A stretch of DNA of 64,000 bases from Gracilibacillus halotolerans (GCF_014206945.1 NZ_JACHON010000009.1:29335-93334), one strand, 5' to 3'; counted from the stretch's first letter, positions 1 to 9,804 are shown. Notes: generated by a model from the sequence alone, not told the origin. Numbers and translations: made by a program.

Positions 1-1
1 A

Positions 2-229
2 ACATATAAACAAGAAGTAAATAATGATATTTCTAAGGCTCAATCACTTGGAATAACCGGTGTACCATTCTTCGTATTTAATGGAAAATATGCTATCTCT
101 GGTGCACAACCTCTGGAAACTTTTATGCAAGCTCTAGAAAAAGTTGCGGAAGAGGAAAATCAAGGATTTGAAGATCTATCAAGTAATAACAATGGTAGCT
201 ATTGTGATGGAAATTCTTGCTCCCGATAA
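2..229 (+). CDS. DsbA/FrnE-family thiol oxidoreductase, C-terminal part
   Basis: The reading frame is open from the window edge for 76 codons, so the start and the N-terminal CxxC are outside. The visible part has the cis-proline segment G-I-T-G-V-P-F-F-V-F-N and the following S-G-A-Q-P motif, both typical of the FrnE/DsbA-like thioredoxin fold (often annotated 2-hydroxychromene-2-carboxylate isomerase or DsbA family). The extreme C-terminus carries an extra C-D-G-N-S-C pair. The family is cytoplasmic and acts in disulfide exchange; the substrate is unknown. A strong hairpin terminator follows about 55 bases downstream, so this is probably the last gene of its transcript. Confidence 0.8.
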   Translation, partial: TYKQEVNNDISKAQSLGITGVPFFVFNGKYAISGAQPLETFMQALEKVAEEENQGFEDLSSNNNGSYCDGNSCSR

Positions 230-282
230 AACCGTCACTAAAAATTGAAATAGACGAGAAAGATAATGACTTATAGAATAAC

Positions 283-328
283 GTGGGAACGGAATGATTC
301 ATTAGAATCAGATAGTTCCCACATTTTT
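283..328 (+). terminator. Rho-independent terminator after the DsbA-family gene
   Basis: GTGGGAAC pairs with GTTCCCAC. Inside it a second stem forms, TGATTC with GAATCA. The hairpin is followed by ATTTTT. Confidence 0.8.
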
Positions 329-842
329 ATTACGTTGTCTAAAACCCCCTCGATAAATGAATATTCTTCTTATTATGTTGCAAGTTCTTCGTTATTTTCA
401 CCCGAAAATGACTTATTCAATTCACTTATAGTTCTAAAATCCCCCAAGAACTAGTCTAAAGTCCTTATTAATACGTTTTCATATTATGCTAAAGTTCTTA
501 TCGAAAAATGACAAAATCCATGATATAATCTATTTGAACTACATTTTTTAAGTTATTATCCTTATTTTCGACAAAGAACGGAGTGATATACCATTCCTAT
601 TAAAGTAAACCCTTCCATTTGGACAAATAGACCTAATTTTTTTATTCCATTTTGTAAGTGCTTTATTTTCTTTGTCTCGAAAAAATTTATAAAAATTGAA
701 AGTATTGAATACTAAACTATCATTGTCTTGAATTCAGAAAGTCTATCTCTTTGTCACAGTTATACTCTCTCTTATATTCAGTTTTATTGAAACGCCAAAT
801 AATTGTTAAACATCCTAACACTATAAATGGAGGATATACATA
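329..842. other. Gene-free stretch upstream of the chemoreceptor
   Basis: No convincing gene. A TATAAT at 524-529 has only a weak -35 (TCGAAA at 501-506, 17-base spacer), a possible sigma-A promoter. I looked for a sigma-D motility promoter (TAAA with a GCCGATAT-like -10) and found no good match. The receptor's ribosome site GGAGG lies just before 843. Confidence 0.4.
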
Positions 843-2981
843 ATGAAAAAAATAAAATTTAAAAAGCCTAGATGGTTAAAGGGATTCAAGGTAAAGAACC
901 CTTTAAAAAATCGTCAATTATTTAAGAAGTTGTCTAGAAAAGATAAAAAAACGACTAAGACTATATCAGGTGGCATAGAAGTTAAGAAAAAAGATTCAAT
1001 TAGCACTCGAATTCTATTAGGCCTTCTATTATCGACACTTTTAGCGGTAGTTGTTGTAGGCGTATCTTCTTACCTTATTTCTAATAATATAATTAAAGAA
1101 AAAGTTACAGATGCATCCGAACAAACAATTATTCAGGCCGGTGATAAGCTAGACTACATGATGCAAGGACATCGAGATAGGATTAGCGAGCTTTTATTAA
1201 GCGATAATTTCACTACTACTTTGACGGAAGTTACTCGATTTGAAAACACAAATAGCTTTGAATATTACACTGCGAAGAAGGTTATTGATGATGCACTTAC
1301 CAACATTTCGATGGTAGATAAAAATGTAACTCTTTATTTGTTAGATTTAGATAAAGATACATTAATCTCATCTTCGGCGACTGTTCCCGAAGTCAACATT
1401 TTAGAATCTGAATGGTATAAGGAAGCTAAGGAAGCAGATCAATCTACTTACTGGGTTGGTGGTTTAGAAAAAGGTGTTTCTCAATCTAATAAAGAACCTA
1501 CCATTTTATTTACGCAGAGACTAAGTATTTCTAAAACAGATTTCTTATTACTAATTGAACTAAACAAAGCGGTATTCGCTGATGCATTGGAAAGTGTTCG
1601 TTTTGGTGAAGATGAAAGAGCTTACGTTGTGAATGAAAATAATCAAGTTGTTTTCTCTTTTGAAAACAATGAGATTACAAATGCCTACCCTTATAAATTT
1701 TCGATGGACGAGGGAACAAACGTGACACAAGTGAATGATGAGCTTGTTTTCCATTATCCATCTACTGTTACGGATTGGTACTATGTTGGTTCTGTGTCTG
1801 AATCCGAACTAACGAAAGATACAAGAATCATTTTCTACATTACGATCGGAATTATTATTCTATCTTTAATTGTAGCGTTCTTTATCGCTAACTTTATTGT
1901 TCGCTCTATTGCTACACCATTAGCGAATATGTCTGGTCTTATGGCACAAGCACAAGACGGAGATTTACGTGTTCGTTCTAATGATGTAAGTCGAAAAGAT
2001 GAAATTGGTTATTTAGCGAAGAGCTTTAATCAAATGTTAGAGAACATCAATGATTTAATGCACCGTACAACGGAATCTTCAAATAAGGTAATGAGTGCAG
2101 CAGCAGAATTATCTGAAATCGCGCAAGCACAGTCTCAATCAGCTAAAGAAGTATCCGCTGCATCCGAAGAGATTGCAAGTGGTGCGGCAGGATTAACAGA
2201 TGAGGCAGAACGAGGTAATACATTAGCAAGCAGTATTCATGATGAAGTCGAAAATGTATATCGAAATAATAGTGAAATGGAAAACTATGCAATTAATGTA
2301 CTAGAAACAAGCCATCAAGGACTAGAAAAAATGAATGAACTCGTCCAAAAGACAAAAGACGGCGAACAAATGACATCCTTACTTGCTGATAAAGTAGACA
2401 CATTAAAAACAAGCACCGAACAAATAAATGAAGTAATGGTAATGTTGACAAACATCGCACAGCAAACGAACCTCTTATCTTTAAACGCGGCAATAGAAGC
2501 TGCTCGTGCAGGTGAAGCTGGAAAAGGATTTGCAGTAGTTGCAGACGAAATCAGAAAGCTATCTACTCAATCTAAGGATTCAATTGACAAAGTAGAAGAA
2601 ATCACTTCAGGTATTGTAAATGAAGTAAATGAGACTCTTGTTGTCTTAGAAGAAGCAAACCCTAGATTTAAAGAACAAGTGGATCAAGCAGTTGATACAC
2701 AATCAATGTTGAATCAAGTTGGGGAGCAAATGGCAAGCTTTACGAGTAAGATTCAAGAAATTACGACTTCCATGGAACAATTAAGAGAATCTCAAGAGGT
2801 CTTAACTTCTACTGTTCACCAAGTAAGTGCAACAGCCGAAGAATCATCAGCAATAAGTGAAGAAGTTTCCGCTACAACGGAAGAACAGCTTAAAGTAAGT
2901 GATTCGTTAGTGACTACTTCCAATGAACTAAAGACTCTCTCCGAAGAATTACAAGAAATGATCAAACGTTTCAAAGTATAA
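843..2981 (+). CDS. Methyl-accepting chemotaxis protein with extracytoplasmic Cache-type sensor
   Basis: A 712-residue transmembrane chemoreceptor that passes a ligand signal to CheA/CheW. It begins with an unusually long lysine-rich cytoplasmic leader of about 55 residues. Then come TM1 (about 57-79), an extracellular Cache-like sensor (about 80-325), TM2 (about 328-350), a HAMP domain (about 351-403) and a long coiled-coil signalling domain. The invariant hairpin tip [20 protein letters not shown] sits near residues 537-556 and is followed by [23 protein letters not shown] ribosome site precedes the ATG and a hairpin terminator follows. The ligand cannot be told from sequence. The gene stands alone, away from any che operon. 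Confidence 0.95.
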   Translation: MKKIKFKKPRWLKGFKVKNPLKNRQLFKKLSRKDKKTTKTISGGIEVKKKDSISTRILLGLLLSTLLAVVVVGVSSYLISNNIIKEKVTDASEQTIIQAGDKLDYMMQGHRDRISELLLSDNFTTTLTEVTRFENTNSFEYYTAKKVIDDALTNISMVDKNVTLYLLDLDKDTLISSSATVPEVNILESEWYKEAKEADQSTYWVGGLEKGVSQSNKEPTILFTQRLSISKTDFLLLIELNKAVFADALESVRFGEDERAYVVNENNQVVFSFENNEITNAYPYKFSMDEGTNVTQVNDELVFHYPSTVTDWYYVGSVSESELTKDTRIIFYITIGIIILSLIVAFFIANFIVRSIATPLANMSGLMAQAQDGDLRVRSNDVSRKDEIGYLAKSFNQMLENINDLMHRTTESSNKVMSAAAELSEIAQAQSQSAKEVSAASEEIASGAAGLTDEAERGNTLASSIHDEVENVYRNNSEMENYAINVLETSHQGLEKMNELVQKTKDGEQMTSLLADKVDTLKTSTEQINEVMVMLTNIAQQTNLLSLNAAIEAARAGEAGKGFAVVADEIRKLSTQSKDSIDKVEEITSGIVNEVNETLVVLEEANPRFKEQVDQAVDTQSMLNQVGEQMASFTSKIQEITTSMEQLRESQEVLTSTVHQVSATAEESSAISEEVSATTEEQLKVSDSLVTTSNELKTLSEELQEMIKRFKV

Positions 2982-2999
2982 TAGCACAGAATGAAAAGA

Positions 3000-3035
3000 G
3001 CGTGGTACTTCCAATATGGCAGGTACCACGCTTTA
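3000..3035 (+). terminator. Terminator of the chemoreceptor gene
   Basis: GCGTGGTAC pairs with GTACCACGC around a 14-base loop, followed by TTTA. Confidence 0.8.
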
Positions 3036-3116
3036 CTATTGATTAAAAAGAGTTATTTTAAAAGATTAGTTGATGTGCTACAATTACCATAAATAACTAA
3101 TTGGAGGTGAAAAGTA

Positions 3117-3506
3117 TTGTTAATACGGTTACTAATATCCGTCTATTACCTTCTTCTAGTTTATAATTCTTTTGAGTATATAAATACGTATATCGAAAAT
3201 AATCAAATATGGATTAGTTTCTTTTTTATTGGTTTTGCACTTTTCGCATTAGCTGCCATCCCAGGATATTTTATTAAGAAAAAAACACTTGGATGGATTA
3301 GTCTTGCTTTTATTTCATTCTTAACCCTTTATCAAATTGGTGCTTTTTTTTGGGGTCTATTTAGAGAATTTGACTTGTTGTTTAGCTTATTCCTTTTTAT
3401 GGTTCTCTTCTTTGTCCTTATCATTAATTTACCGATATTCTTTTATACACGTAAACATCTATTACAAACAAATAATTATTCTACGACTAACACAGCAACT
3501 GAATGA
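3117..3506 (+). CDS. Small four-helix membrane protein, unknown function
   Basis: A 129-residue protein with four hydrophobic helices (about 1-22, 29-52, 58-82 and 87-110) and a short polar tail. It starts at TTG; the GGAGGTGA ribosome site at 3103-3110, six bases upstream, fixes this start and no ATG fits. I do not recognise the family. It is monocistronic, lies between the chemoreceptor terminator and the 3' end of the convergent pectin cluster, and has no conserved charged residue inside a helix that would suggest transport. Confidence 0.7.
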   Translation: MLIRLLISVYYLLLVYNSFEYINTYIENNQIWISFFFIGFALFALAAIPGYFIKKKTLGWISLAFISFLTLYQIGAFFWGLFREFDLLFSLFLFMVLFFVLIINLPIFFYTRKHLLQTNNYSTTNTATE

Positions 3507-3514
3507 TACAACTA

Positions 3515-4786
3515 TTATTTCTTCACTGTTTTCTTATATTCCCCTCCTGGATACAGCGTGACAGAGTATAGTCTTTTTTCTTGATTTTTAATGCTGGCAT
3601 ACTTATCCAAATCCAGATAGTCATTATTATAAATAAACAGTTCGTTCTCATCATAAACGATTACTTGTGTTTGCCCTACTCCTGTTAAATCTGCATGAAC
3701 AACATAACCATCTACCGGGAAAGTTACGACTTCATTAAGATGTCCATCGTATATGGTAGGGTAGACGCCCCCGCCTCTTCGATATGCTAATATGTAATCT
3801 TTCTCACTATTATCCCAATGCCTTAATGTTTCAATAATAGTAAGCCAACCGCCTGTCTGTCGATCTTCTTTGCCAATTTCTCTACCATGTGCATCTAATA
3901 GAAAGATACCATCTTTACCATCATCATAATGTTTTCCTCGAACAATACGATCGAGTCCTGCAATTTGCAGTCCAGGAAGGTCTTCTCTAAATTTTCCTAT
4001 ACTTACATGTTGGGATTCCACTGAGCCATTATATCTCCAGATTTCTTTGCCTTTCCAGCTATATAAAACGGTCACACTACCGCCAATGACTAGCTGATAC
4101 TCCTTGCTACCAGGGGTAATTTGACCAATCCAAATACAATCTGCATGGTCATCTAGCTCATTACAAGACCATAAGCGTTCACCGTGACTATTCAAAAAAT
4201 CGTACCCTGCCATCACTTCATCTTTTCCATCACCATCAAAATCAAACACCCACGGGTAATGACCAATATTACCTTTATGTGTCCAAAGTAGGTTGAATTC
4301 ACTATCTAGCGCCCACATTTGTTCGTAGCGATTTTTTAAAATGATATCTTGTGGAAAGTCCTGACCCGTTAAATTGGCAATGATTATACAATCGTGCGCA
4401 TCGTCTGCTGGTAAAGGAAACTTCTTTTTTACGTTACCTGTACTACCCTCTATAATTAAAAAGTGCTTTTCCATTACGCAAAGTACTTCATTTTCTCCAT
4501 CTCCATCAATATCGTATATTTGTATCGGATAATCGCTCCCTGGTCCTCCTGGATGACGATCTAACGTACCTACTTGCCATAACTTGTTTCCATTCAGATC
4601 GAAGGCTGTCATCGCTTGCACTTGATGTGGGACATACCGATCATCGATACCACCATCTGGTTGAACGAATAGTAAATCACTTCTTCCATTACCAGTTAGA
4701 TCACCAGTATACAACTTTGTATTTTTACCTGCAGTTGCGATATCCAATTTACGTAGTAAGACTGGTTCTTTCTTCTCTATCTTCAT
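3515..4786 (-). CDS. FG-GAP/PL11-like beta-propeller protein of the rhamnogalacturonan cluster
   Basis: A 423-residue protein built of repeated propeller blades. It has two calcium-loop motifs, DIDGDGENE (about 92-100) and DFDGDGKDE (about 182-190), as seen in FG-GAP/VCBS propellers and in family 11 rhamnogalacturonan lyases (YesW/YesX). It has no signal peptide and is much shorter than the roughly 600-residue PL11 lyases I know, so catalytic activity is uncertain; it may be a cytoplasmic lyase variant or a binding protein. The GGAGGTG ribosome site for its ATG lies inside the end of yesL, and the two genes overlap by 38 bases, so they are translationally coupled. It is the last gene of the cluster. 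Confidence 0.65.
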   Translation of the reverse strand: MKIEKKEPVLLRKLDIATAGKNTKLYTGDLTGNGRSDLLFVQPDGGIDDRYVPHQVQAMTAFDLNGNKLWQVGTLDRHPGGPGSDYPIQIYDIDGDGENEVLCVMEKHFLIIEGSTGNVKKKFPLPADDAHDCIIIANLTGQDFPQDIILKNRYEQMWALDSEFNLLWTHKGNIGHYPWVFDFDGDGKDEVMAGYDFLNSHGERLWSCNELDDHADCIWIGQITPGSKEYQLVIGGSVTVLYSWKGKEIWRYNGSVESQHVSIGKFREDLPGLQIAGLDRIVRGKHYDDGKDGIFLLDAHGREIGKEDRQTGGWLTIIETLRHWDNSEKDYILAYRRGGGVYPTIYDGHLNEVVTFPVDGYVVHADLTGVGQTQVIVYDENELFIYNNDYLDLDKYASIKNQEKRLYSVTLYPGGEYKKTVKK

Positions 4787-5417
4787 GTTCGTTTAACACC
4801 TCCTGCTTATATTCCAGACGCAAAAATGTCCGATAAGAAATGTACATAATGACTAAACTTGTCAGGCTACCTCCCAAAAAGAAAATGAAAACTGGAAAGT
4901 AAAAATATAAATAATAAAGCGTCAAACAAGCGGCTATTAAATATGCAGTACGGATCGGCGAATATATTGCGAGTAAAACTGCATTTTTAAAGTATCCAAA
5001 AATCTTATTCTCATAGTGAACAAACATCGGGAAAATATAAATAATCATAAGAACATATACCGCGGTGGCAATGATTAACATTACTCGAATAAAAGATTCC
5101 CCTGATATATCCGTAAGCGATAAAAAATTAAAATTCACATACAACATGTAGCCAAAGAGTAATAAGATAATACCTAAAACATTAGCCTTCACAAATTCTT
5201 TTCGATAAACAGACCAAAACGTTTTAAATGCTGGCATATCTCCCTCCCCCATCGACCATTTACGAAAAACAGCAAACATGGCTACGGTGCTTGGTCCAAT
5301 CCCAAACAGGATTCCTCCCAATAAAGTGAAACAAATCCATAAAAAATTCACGTATAGTAATAGAAGCACCGTTTCCCCAAAATGATAAAACTTACCAAGT
5401 AAGCCGCTATCTAACAT
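4749..5417 (-). CDS. yesL: YesL-family (DUF624) membrane protein
   Basis: The hydrophobic protein has about five transmembrane helices and the N-terminal pattern of the YesL/DUF624 family, including the G-I-G-P-S-T motif followed by a cytoplasmic stretch. YesL genes sit in rhamnogalacturonan and other oligosaccharide importer operons in Bacilli; their biochemical role is not settled. An upstream in-frame ATG at 5432 lies within the ribosome site region, so I place the start at 5417, where GGAGG is nine bases upstream (222 residues). The 3' end overlaps the downstream propeller gene. Confidence 0.85.
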   Translation of the reverse strand: MLDSGLLGKFYHFGETVLLLLYVNFLWICFTLLGGILFGIGPSTVAMFAVFRKWSMGEGDMPAFKTFWSVYRKEFVKANVLGIILLLFGYMLYVNFNFLSLTDISGESFIRVMLIIATAVYVLMIIYIFPMFVHYENKIFGYFKNAVLLAIYSPIRTAYLIAACLTLYYLYFYFPVFIFFLGGSLTSLVIMYISYRTFLRLEYKQEVLNEHEDREERTSLTT

Positions 5418-5439
5418 ATAAAATACCTCCATTTCATTT

Positions 5440-6150
5440 TTACTTAAAGGAAGGTGAAGTCTCTAAAATAGCCTTTTTCACTGTAAAATTAGCATAAGCA
5501 GCCTTCATGGGTGCCATCTGACGAAACCCTACTTTTCCATTCGTATAAATGGGACCATAGTTTTGCCCATTATCCTTCCACTCCAAGACAGGTAACCCAT
5601 TAATCGAAAATTGGACGATATCGTTATACTTTACAACACGCATTCGATAATAAGATTCGGAATCAGACGCAGCTGGCAAAGGGTCCGCACCTTGAGCAAC
5701 TAGATGAAATCCGTAGCTCTTCCGTAAGTTACATGTTCGAAAGGCGCGTTCTTCCCTATGTTTTCTGCGGTAATACGATAAATGTAAGGTGTTCAAAGAA
5801 CCTGAATGATACTGAGGATAATAACCCGTCCGTTTCGGTAGTACATCCGCCATAATATCCTCTCCATTTCGCCCCTTTGCAGCCAAAAACAGCATACATA
5901 AACCATGTTCACTAAGTGGAGTAAATTCCCACTCGATGATTATCTGGTCAGGGAAGTCTTCAGGACACCATAATACCCAATGTGCATGATCACCATATTC
6001 TAGTGCATCTCGTTGATGACTGAATACTAGTTTTCCTTCTAATTCACGAATCCCTATTTCTCCTTCTTGAATCCAATCACTAATGTCCGTTTTTTGTGAT
6101 AATGGGTTCTTATATATGAGCTCGCCATCACTAAATGAATGATAATTCAT
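5440..6150 (-). CDS. yesU: YesU-family (DUF1961) protein
   Basis: A 236-residue soluble protein resembling Bacillus subtilis YesU (DUF1961), a concanavalin-like beta-sandwich. Typical stretches are the W-V-L-W-C-P-E-D-F-P segment, the D-x-L-P-x-R-T-G-Y-Y-P-Q-Y-H-S-G motif and the C-terminal G-K-V-G-F-R-Q-M block. There is no signal peptide. The fold and the company of yesL, the importer and the rhamnogalacturonan enzymes suggest binding or cleavage of a pectin fragment in the cytoplasm, but no activity is established to my knowledge. GGAGGAG precedes the ATG. Confidence 0.8.
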   Translation of the reverse strand: MNYHSFSDGELIYKNPLSQKTDISDWIQEGEIGIRELEGKLVFSHQRDALEYGDHAHWVLWCPEDFPDQIIIEWEFTPLSEHGLCMLFLAAKGRNGEDIMADVLPKRTGYYPQYHSGSLNTLHLSYYRRKHREERAFRTCNLRKSYGFHLVAQGADPLPAASDSESYYRMRVVKYNDIVQFSINGLPVLEWKDNGQNYGPIYTNGKVGFRQMAPMKAAYANFTVKKAILETSPSFK

Positions 6151-6213
6151 TTAAATGCTCCTCCTTATTAACGGTAAGTAAGGGTAAAGTTAACCTATGC
6201 CACTCATAGCTAA

Positions 6214-7092
6214 CTATCCTTTTACAGAACCAAGCATGACACCCTTCGCAAAGTGCTTTTGTAGAAACGGATAAAATAATAAAATTGGCACTGTTGCTAC
6301 TACAATAACTGCTAGTTTCACAGATTCCTCAGGTGGCTCATAGAGAGATGCTTCTGCAATATCCCCAATTCCAACATTCGCTACCATCACTAATTGCTGT
6401 AATAATAATTGGATCGGCCACTTTGTTGTATCTTTTAAATAGAGTAATGCTTGAAAGAAATCATTCCAATAGTAGACGGCATAAAACAATGTAAATGTAG
6501 CAATAACAGGCTTGGATAATGGTAGCATTACTCTCCAAAACGTTTGGAATTCTGTACAACCATCTATTTTAGATGCATCCTCCAGCTCTTTCGGTAGCTC
6601 TTGAAAGAAAGTTTTCACGATAATAAGGTTAAATGGATTGATTGCAAGTGGTAAAATAAGAGCCCAAATAGAATCTAGTAAACCAAGACTTCGTACTAGA
6701 ATAAAGGTAGGAATCATTCCACCACTAAATAACATCGAGAATAACACTAAATTCAAAATTACATTTCTACCTATCATAGTTCTTCTCGATAAAGGGTATG
6801 CCATCGTTAACGTTAATATCATACTTATTATCGTTCCAACGATCGTCACTAGAATCGAAACACCTAGACTTCGAATTACTGAATTGGTAGAGAATATATA
6901 ACGGTAAGCATCTGTTGTTATCTCCTTAGGGAATATAAAAAAGGACCTTGTTGCAAGTTCAGTTTCAGATGCAAATGAGCCTGCTACGATATATAAAAAT
7001 GGAACAACGGTTATTATCGCAACAAGTAACAGAAAAATATGATTAAAAAAATCAAAAATTCTACCAGCTGTTGTATTATGCATCTTGTGCAT
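6214..7092 (-). CDS. Carbohydrate ABC transporter permease, LplC/YtcP type
   Basis: One of the two membrane subunits of an oligosaccharide importer. It has six transmembrane helices. The EAA loop, E-L-E-D-A-S-K-I-D-G-C followed by W-R-V-M-L-P-L, binds the ATPase. The C-terminus K-G-V-M-L-G-S-V-K-G is characteristic of LplC/YtcP permeases. An upstream ATG at 7164 would overlap the preceding gene; the GGAGGT seven bases before the ATG at 7092 decides for that start (292 residues). It lies 19 bases after the LplB-type gene. No ATPase gene is in the cluster; the family normally shares an MsmX-like ATPase encoded elsewhere. Confidence 0.9.
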   Translation of the reverse strand: MHKMHNTTAGRIFDFFNHIFLLLVAIITVVPFLYIVAGSFASETELATRSFFIFPKEITTDAYRYIFSTNSVIRSLGVSILVTIVGTIISMILTLTMAYPLSRRTMIGRNVILNLVLFSMLFSGGMIPTFILVRSLGLLDSIWALILPLAINPFNLIIVKTFFQELPKELEDASKIDGCTEFQTFWRVMLPLSKPVIATFTLFYAVYYWNDFFQALLYLKDTTKWPIQLLLQQLVMVANVGIGDIAEASLYEPPEESVKLAVIVVATVPILLFYPFLQKHFAKGVMLGSVKG

Positions 7093-7111
7093 ATCACATA
7101 CCTCCAATTCT

Positions 7112-8047
7112 TTAGAATAGTCCACCTTGACCAAGTTTCTTCGCCAACCTATCTGCACCAACAATTAATACAATTCCAACTACTGATTTAAATAAGCCGA
7201 CTGCTGTACTATAGCTAAACGCTCCTTCTGTAATACCGACGAAATATACATACGTATCAAAAACATCTGCAACACTACGGTTAAGAGAGTTTGACATTAA
7301 ATATATTTGCTGGAACCCTGTATCCAAGAAATTACCTAAACGCAAAATTAATAAGATAACGATTGTGCTACGTAATGCAGGTAAAGTAACGTGCCACAAT
7401 CTTCTAAAACGTCCAGCTCCATCTACAATTGCAGCTTCATATTGCTCTTGATCAACACTAGCTAAAGCCGCTAGAAAGATTACCGTCCCCCAACCTGTCT
7501 CCTTCCAAATAATTTGTCCAATAATCATTGGGCGGAACCAATCTGGACTCGATAGAAAGTTGATTTTCTCACCTAATAAACCTTCTAACAATTCGTTAAC
7601 TACCCCACCACTAGTAGTAAGGAAAACATAGCTAATACTCGCAATAATTACCCAAGACATGAAATGCGGAACATATACGAAAGTCTGGATTGCTCGTTTA
7701 TAAAAGCTAATTCGTATTTCATTTAAGAGTAATGCTAGAATAATAGGTGCAGGAAAAAAGAAAACTAAATCATATAGGGCTAAAATAAATGTGTTCCTTA
7801 ATAACCGTAAAAAATCCGGATTAGAAAAGAAATATTGAAAATGTTCGAATCCAACCCAATTACTTCCTAGTAATCCCCTAAAAGGTGAATAGTCTTGAAA
7901 AGCTATCAGTACTCCCCACATTGGAAAATATTTAAAAACGATAAAGTAAATTAACCCGGGTAATACCATGAGATAAAGCCATTTTTCTTTTCCCATTTTC
8001 GCCCATTTACTTTTCTTTCTCGGTTGTTTTACTACTACAGAATCCAA
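7112..8047 (-). CDS. Carbohydrate ABC transporter permease, LplB/YteP type
   Basis: The partner permease, 311 residues, with a basic N-terminus, six transmembrane helices and the EAA loop E-Q-Y-E-A-A-I-V-D-G-A-G followed by W-H-V-T-L-P-A-L. Overall it matches the LplB/YteP group that imports acidic and rhamnogalacturonan oligosaccharides in Bacilli. GGAGGGG precedes the ATG. It is separated from the binding-protein gene by a hairpin terminator, so the two permeases should be made in lower amounts than the binding protein. Confidence 0.9.
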   Translation of the reverse strand: MDSVVVKQPRKKSKWAKMGKEKWLYLMVLPGLIYFIVFKYFPMWGVLIAFQDYSPFRGLLGSNWVGFEHFQYFFSNPDFLRLLRNTFILALYDLVFFFPAPIILALLLNEIRISFYKRAIQTFVYVPHFMSWVIIASISYVFLTTSGGVVNELLEGLLGEKINFLSSPDWFRPMIIGQIIWKETGWGTVIFLAALASVDQEQYEAAIVDGAGRFRRLWHVTLPALRSTIVILLILRLGNFLDTGFQQIYLMSNSLNRSVADVFDTYVYFVGITEGAFSYSTAVGLFKSVVGIVLIVGADRLAKKLGQGGLF

Positions 8048-8078
8048 AACTTCCCCTCCTTGTAAGTAAACGTGATAT

Positions 8079-8113
8079 AAAAAGCAGGGAGTCTAAGACA
8101 TCACCTGCTTTTT
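8079..8113 (-). terminator. Intercistronic terminator between binding-protein and permease genes
   Basis: Read on the minus strand, AAAAAGCAGG pairs with CCTGCTTTTT and ends in a T-run. Its place between two genes of one importer suggests partial termination. Confidence 0.7.
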
Positions 8114-8127
8114 AATCTCCATAATTT

Positions 8128-9666
8128 TTACTGTGCTTCCTTATGAAGTTGGTTGATTTCTTCGATATAGTCGTCTCCTCCGCTGCTTCTCCATAATTCC
8201 ACTGCTTCTTCTAAGCCCGATTCATCAATTTGTCCAACAATATACTGAATTCTTGCATCAAGTATAATGTTATCCATTTGTTGTCCCTTTTTAGCATATA
8301 CATCTGAAATGTAAGGCTCTGCAGGGTTAGCCACGACGATATCTTCATTTTCAAGCTTTAAGTCCTCTTCTAGTTGTCTTAATTCACTCGTATCAGGTGT
8401 TAAGCTTAATGGTTCTGGAATGTACATAAGTAGCTGGTTTAAGCCATCCATCTCTGCAAGTAATCCAGCATCATCTTTTACAAGAGATACATATTCCCCG
8501 TCTTCGATTTCAAAATGGCGACCTTCGATACCATTTTCAGCTAATATTTGTGCTTCCTCATCATTCATCTTATCTAAGAATGAGAGTACTTTTTTCAATT
8601 CCTCTTCGTCTTTAACAGCAGTTGTAGATATCGATAGCATTCCTGAATATCCTGATGTAGGTAAATTCTTCATACCAAACGGTCCTTCCACGGCCTTGAT
8701 AACAGTGATTGGGTCTTCATTTTCCGGTTCAGCGTCGATAATTTTTTCTTGGATACGGTGACCTTCATCAAGTACGTTTACTTGAACACCTGCTTCACCC
8801 GCTACTACCGGGTCAGACCATTGTGCTGGATCCATTACAGCAAAGTCTTCATTAACCAATCCTTCATCATAAAGCTTTTTAAAGAAGTCTAGTGCATCCT
8901 TATAATTATCATCTAAGAACCAAGGGTATAAGTTACCATCATCATCGATACCCCATTTATTTGGAACTCCAAACCATGTTTGCATAACATCCCACGGACC
9001 TTCATACTTTGATACTACTAAACCATACGTATCATCTTGTCCATTTCCATCAGGATCTTCTTCCGTAAAAGCCTTCAACATATTATAAAAATCGTCAATT
9101 GTTTTTGGTTCCTCTAAACCTAAATTTTCTAACCAATCTTTTCGTATGATAACTCCATTCCGTCCTAAATCCCTTGATCGGTAGATTCCAAATATTTTTC
9201 CATTAATTGAGCTATTATTTAATATGATTTCGTTTGCTTGACTTAAATTCGGGTAATCATCTAAATAAGGCCCTAGTTCCCAAAAAGCCCCATCTTCAAC
9301 AGCACTAATAAAACTCGGTGATTTACCTGGCACATACATGACATGAGGTAAATCGCCAGACGATAGGGTGATATTGAATTTGTCTTCTAAATTACTATTT
9401 GGTGCCCACTCAATTGTCAAATCAGTATTTGTGTAGTCCTCTAATGCTTGCCAAACCGGACTGCTGTCTGTAGGTGGCTCTGTCGTAAAGGTAGGTACAA
9501 AAACATCGATAGCCATCCTATCTTCATTTTCCTCGTCCGAACTGTCCGAATTTGAATTAGAATTTGTGCTTGATTCCTCACTGTCACTACTACAAGCTGT
9601 TATAAAAAGTAATCCAAATGCGAATATAGCTAGTAGTAACAAGCGTAATTTACTTGCTTTCATCAT
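8128..9666 (-). CDS. Extracellular oligosaccharide-binding lipoprotein, LplA/YtcQ type
   Basis: The substrate-binding subunit of the importer, about 512 residues. The signal peptide ends in the lipobox I-T-A-C, after which comes a serine/asparagine/aspartate-rich linker and a large family-1 solute-binding fold with a calcium-like D-P-D-G-N-G-Q-D-D loop. The start at 9666 (M-M-K-A-S-K) is chosen because GGGAGGT lies six bases upstream; the in-frame ATG at 9681 falls upstream of that site. Transcription likely starts at the promoter with an embedded cre site at 9776-9804. The protein is anchored outside the membrane and presumably captures rhamnogalacturonan oligomers. Confidence 0.9.
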   Translation of the reverse strand: MMKASKLRLLLLAIFAFGLLFITACSSDSEESSTNSNSNSDSSDEENEDRMAIDVFVPTFTTEPPTDSSPVWQALEDYTNTDLTIEWAPNSNLEDKFNITLSSGDLPHVMYVPGKSPSFISAVEDGAFWELGPYLDDYPNLSQANEIILNNSSINGKIFGIYRSRDLGRNGVIIRKDWLENLGLEEPKTIDDFYNMLKAFTEEDPDGNGQDDTYGLVVSKYEGPWDVMQTWFGVPNKWGIDDDGNLYPWFLDDNYKDALDFFKKLYDEGLVNEDFAVMDPAQWSDPVVAGEAGVQVNVLDEGHRIQEKIIDAEPENEDPITVIKAVEGPFGMKNLPTSGYSGMLSISTTAVKDEEELKKVLSFLDKMNDEEAQILAENGIEGRHFEIEDGEYVSLVKDDAGLLAEMDGLNQLLMYIPEPLSLTPDTSELRQLEEDLKLENEDIVVANPAEPYISDVYAKKGQQMDNIILDARIQYIVGQIDESGLEEAVELWRSSGGDDYIEEINQLHKEAQ

Positions 9667-9775
9667 TTTATGACCTCCCATTTTTTAAGAATCCATAAGA
9701 TTAAACGTTATGTTGTTTCGTTAAAACTGCTTTATCACCTCTTTTCTTTTTTACAGCTCGTTTGCTGCTACACCA

Positions 9776-9804
9776 AATATAAAACGCTTACATTTTTCCA
9801 GCAA
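9776..9804 (-). promoter_or_regulatory. Sigma-A promoter with embedded cre (CcpA) site
   Basis: On the minus strand TTGCTG (9804-9799) and TATATT (9781-9776) are 17 bases apart. A cre-like site, TGTAAGCGTTTTAT (9792-9779), fits the consensus TGWAARCGYTWNCW at 13 of 14 positions and covers the spacer and -10. This arrangement predicts glucose repression of the importer genes. Confidence 0.65.

Noticed and set aside
266..454. Plus-strand ORF of 62 codons
   Set aside because: It runs through the terminator hairpin, has no ribosome site and encodes a low-complexity sequence.
843..2981. Sigma-D motility promoter for the chemoreceptor
   Set aside because: I looked in 455-842 and found no GCCGATAT-like -10 with a suitable TAAA.
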